64,000 nucleotides of DNA from Pyrenopolyporus hunteri (lineage: Eukaryota; Ascomycota; Sordariomycetes; Xylariales; Hypoxylaceae). Within the stretch, counting starts at the first letter, position 1; every line of letters starts with the position of its first letter. The stretch is taken from the NCBI GenBank assembly GCA_902806595.1, contig CADCXC010000004.1, positions 1,674,001 to 1,738,000 on the forward strand, written 5' to 3'. Shown piece after piece: positions 60,531-64,000 of the stretch. The translations under genes were made by a program, and so were the position numbers. Below the pieces are notes generated by a model that saw nothing but the letters and a program-made list of their open reading frames with translations, did no database searches and was not told where the DNA came from.

Positions 60531-61524
60531 GCTCAGGTGCTCGTTCGCACACGGGCCACGATTGATCTGCAACCCACTGAGGGCGAGACGGGCTAGAACC
60601 AAATGTTTCTCGTGTTTGAATCCTCGGCGGCCATGGATTTGAACGGAGAATAACATGGATGCTAGTGGGTTTAGATAGATAACGTTAGTATTAGATGCTC
60701 AAGGTGCAAATCTAAACGATGGGGTGCCAAGTCTTCAATCCAAAGTCCGCGGTCGTGCTACGACCTGGGGCATGTACAGGTAATGTGGTACTTATTGCGG
60801 TGCATATTTTTGTTCACCTTACCCGCTCAACTGTGAGACTTGGTGGAGGGAAAACATGAATGATGGCCTTGCTCTGTTTTGAAGCAGTTGACGCCGCAAG
60901 GGGGGAAGACATGTCAGCAACAGACACCTACTAAAAAGAAGGGAATGGAGGAGAGACGTCGCGTGTGGAGGTCCTCCCGAAACAATTGACCTTTCGAGAA
61001 GCTCTGGAACTTGAACGGTGGCAAGCCTTGAAACCCGGGAATCTGGCATTAGGTTTGTTCAGCCTATGAAGTTCAGCCCAACTTCATGGGAACAAGTTTG
61101 TTCGTCCGAACAGGAAGAAGAGCGAAGTTTGGCAAACCACAAATCAAATCCATCGTGGCGGGGAGACCTTCTGACTCGGGAGAATTGTATTGTACAATAC
61201 ATACCTGTACATACCCTACGAAGGATGATGGTATGAGGCGGCGGGTTTGTTGTTGTTGGTACGTTTCAACCCGATGAAACGGCTCGTCGACGACTTACTA
61301 TGGTATTACGCCCCTCTTGATCCCCCCAGTTGCCGGAGACTAATGTACGTAATCAATCCTTTATTCTTCTTTTCTTTTATCCCTCCACCGTTTCACCGCC
61401 GATCAAGTACACCTCCGCCGGACTTGCTGTTGACATAAATTACTTATCCGAAGATGAGGTGATGGAGCGCGGAAGATTGTTTTAGTTACATGCGCGCGCA
61501 GCTACAAATTCATATATACATGTA

Positions 61525-62260
61525 GTTATATGTACCTAGGTACCTAGGTAGGTATGTAGGGAGTTACAAAATACATGCATCTCCTTAAAGTTATGTAATG
61601 CACAAGTTCCCCAAGCCCCGATCGAAATGAACTTGAAGAGTCAATCCCCACCCAAAGTGGTGCCATGGTGCAGCAGCCCAGCGCGAGCAGTCCAAGGAAA
61701 TTACATAGGGTAGTAAATTGCCTGAGGTAGTAACAGGGCGCAGCAGCTGCTTGGAGCCAATTGGGTTGAGCTTGGACCGCTATATCTAGGACAGCCGGGC
61801 CAATCAGCGGGGCATGAACCGACTGGGGTTAGACGCATCAAGAAACCTGATCTCTCTATTGTAATTACACACATGGTACATCCGGTACCTGTACGCATCA
61901 GCTAACTCGCTTGACCTGTTCTCGTGCTGCTTCGTCACCTTCCGTTTTGCGGGTTTCTAGCGCATCGCCCCAAGTATCCCAGGTTGGGATGACGAGTACC
62001 ACTACTTCGCAGATATTAGACGCCCCTACGCAGGTAGGTACCTACCAGTCTTTCTCTAACCTAGGGCCCTCGGTTAGGTACCTAAGCACGAATATTGCGC
62101 GAGCGCTGTGGATGTTTATATCTACGCGCATTACGCAGCACAGACAGGAATATCTGCCTACATACCTGGTAAGTGGGTAGGCACGCAGGTAGGTATGTAG
62201 GTAGGTACTTACATCTTCATGTGTACCTATATGTAGGTACCTAGGTAGGTAGGTATGTAT
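61525..62260. repeat. Scattered TACCTAGGTA / TAGGTAGG repeats
   Basis: Head-to-head ACCTAGGT palindromes occur at 61530-61556, 62030-62046 and 62230-62258 (for example GTACCTAGGTACCTAGGTAG), with tandem AGGT units between. They are of the same kind as those at 13130-13700. Confidence 0.75.
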
Positions 62261-63844
62261 GTGTGTACATCAACAGTCGCATCAATTCATCCAGCCCGTC
62301 TGCACGTTGGTCGCGGAAGCATGTCAATGTCTCGAAATTATATTGCATAAATCTATCTATGTAATGTACACAATTTGGCGACCGTACAGGGACTATTTAC
62401 AGGGACTAGGCCATCTCTGGAAGTCGGGAGTTGAACAGCGAGGGACATATGGTATATACCCGCTGCGCACGAGGCATCAGCATCGCTGTAGTATCTGTCG
62501 CACAGCATTAGGGGAGATGGAGAGATGGGACGATGGTTGAAGAAAGATGGGAAAAAGGGGGAAGGGATCGAATAGTCAACTGAGCGGAATGTTTGTATGT
62601 ATATACCTCTTTAAAGCAGATCGGCTACTCTTTGTCATTCCGTCTCTATAGTCTCCTTCCCTTGTGCACTTTTTTATCCTCATTTCTTTTTCTTCTCTGT
62701 CCCGCTGCCTTCCTCGTGGTGTCGTCTAACAATAGGATCTCGTCCCGCTACGTACCTGCGTAGCTAGTGTACCTAGGTACCTAACATATGTACAATGGCT
62801 ACCGAATAGAAGCGCCTTAAACATGGATTCAGAGACTCAGAAAGTACATGTAGGCCCTGATCCCGTTTCCTAAAGAAGAGAGTCAAATATTGGTCTCCAC
62901 ACAGGCTAATCCCAATCTGCGCTAGCTTCACGTAATTAGCCATCTTGCTCCACCCCCTTCCCATGCCCCCCTTGTCTGTCTCCCCTGATCAATGAACGGA
63001 CTGTTCAATAAGGCACACCCCTGGGTTTTAGTGCCTTGGCACCCTGAGCCACGACTCCTCCCAGACTTTCCCTCTCACGTTTCCTCTTGCTGTTTCTCAT
63101 TTACCCCCTTCGACCTGCTCGCCTTTCGCCCTCCACCTTACCCTCCTCCGTCTTTCGCTCTCTTTTCCCTTTCGCCGACCTCGTAAGGTGCACCTTTCGA
63201 CGACAATAATCCCCCCTCGGCGCTGGCCCTCCATTGACCTTGGAGCCTTGACCGCAACCCCGACGGCTGCTTTGTAGTCGATCAGCCAACCGTCAAGGCC
63301 AATGCATCGCTGAGAAGGAAACCCGCCTGTGCGATACGTCGTGAACGCCATACAACGCGCTTGATATTATTATTTTAGATCCAAGTTGACGATTTATTCG
63401 TCGCGCCGCTCTTTTGAAATCATACACTACTATACTACCAAATTACATTGCTTGTAAACAAGGTGAGTGGTAAAAGCATATGGTGCTCAGAGCCCTCCCG
63501 TCGAGAGAACGGGACGATAGAGCGGAATTCCCTGACCCACGGCTGCCACAACTTGTGGGATCTACATTGGATCGGTCGTGCACTCTTGAACCGCAGCAGA
63601 CAAAACAGAAGATACTGACCTAATTTCGTCCTAGCATCCACTCGTTGACATTTTGTCAAGTACATTCGTTCTAAATTGCCCTGACATAGTAGGTTGTTGG
63701 GCCAATACGGTTCGCATCCAGCGGAACTGACTTCTGTTATAGTTACGATTCCGCGCGCAGCTGTCAATCTTCGATCTTTCTCGCTGCTACTATCAGTTCA
63801 CAGTCGTCTACCGGTCACATATATTTAGAGCTAATTAAATCATC

Positions 63845-64000
63845 ATGCATACCGGTCCGTTGTTTGTGGCGGCCATAGTGGCCGCTGCTTCACTAGCTAG
63901 CGCCGAGCCTGAGAATAGACCGAAGATTTACTTCCCGAGACACGTCAAGAGGCAATATACCAATCACACAATTACGAGCTCGGCATCACAGAGTACCCAA
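63845..64000 (+). CDS. Secreted protein, N-terminal fragment (cut by window end)
   Basis: The frame runs open from ATG at 63845 to the window edge, 52 codons. Residues 1-20 form a clear signal peptide: MHTGPLFVAAIVAAASLASA, with a hydrophobic Ala/Val core and an ASA cleavage site. They are followed by a charged pro-like stretch (EPENRPKIYFPRHVKR). The KR pair is a likely Kex2 site, leaving QYTNHTITSSASQSTQ as the start of the mature part, with a glycosylation sequon (NHT) and many Ser/Thr. Such a layout suits a secreted or wall-attached protein. The family cannot be told from this fragment, and downstream exons lie outside the window. Confidence 0.65.
   Translation, partial: MHTGPLFVAAIVAAASLASAEPENRPKIYFPRHVKRQYTNHTITSSASQSTQ

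Larger units (their letters stand above)
52501..63844. other. Gene-poor stretch of about 11 kb
   Basis: The first part is the FKBP12 promoter side. Beyond it I find no gene I can support. The longest frame is 55516-56130 on the minus strand (204 codons), of ordinary composition but without a recognisable domain. Other frames (56495-56749 minus, 57695-57904 plus, 60041-60427 plus) are short and overlap alternatives. Repeats present: TACCTAGGTA-type at 57556-57580, 60419-60450, 61525-62260 and 62770-62785, and a 31-base T run at 60498-60528. The last few hundred bases should carry the promoter of the secreted-protein gene at the window edge. Confidence 0.45.

Overview
The window is nuclear DNA of a filamentous ascomycete. 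Introns are short (about 42-140 nt) with GTAAGT-type donors and CTAAC-like branch sites. Short TTAGGG-type telomeric repeats are present, and the gene set is fungal: VIP1, PRP22, FKBP12, a PL4 rhamnogalacturonan lyase and a GH76 mannanase. A class Sordariomycetes assignment, perhaps near Xylariales, is a guess from overall character and the very common TACCTAGGTA-type intergenic repeats.

Layout. An AT-rich block (1-215) opens the window. A four-exon VIP1/Asp1 inositol-pyrophosphate synthase follows (1856-7005, +). About 10 kb is then gene-poor, with TATG and TACCTA repeats and one weak coding-like remnant (about 10.1-11.6 kb). A 54-residue cysteine-rich protein (17371-17535, +) faces a two-exon MOSC-domain protein (20976-19708, -). 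From 22.4 to 38.6 kb lies an accessory stretch: an F-box-like protein (-), an 8-exon MFS transporter (+), a 9-exon secreted rhamnogalacturonan lyase (-) and a 2-exon GH76 mannanase (+). It is bounded by two short interstitial telomeric repeats, CCCTAA on the left and TTAGGG on the right, in the orientation of real chromosome ends. Next come the single-exon splicing helicase PRP22 (43335-39718, -), a divergent 11-exon ABCC transporter (44874-50179, +) and a 6-exon FKBP12 (52500-51708, -) whose second intron uses a GC-AG border. The last 11 kb is gene-poor, with T and TAGG tracts, and ends in the first 52 codons of a secreted protein cut by the window edge.

How the genes relate. VIP1, PRP22, FKBP12 and probably the MOSC protein are conserved core functions (inositol-pyrophosphate signalling, pre-mRNA splicing, prolyl isomerisation, molybdenum-cofactor-type chemistry). 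The lyase and mannanase are secreted polysaccharide-degrading enzymes sharing a 2.8 kb divergent intergenic region, with an MFS transporter nearby. This looks like a small carbohydrate-use and export neighbourhood, not a classical biosynthetic cluster: I see no PKS, NRPS or terpene synthase. All multi-exon models were built by hand from splice sites and remembered family alignments, and each closes in frame. No tRNA, rRNA or CRISPR array was found.
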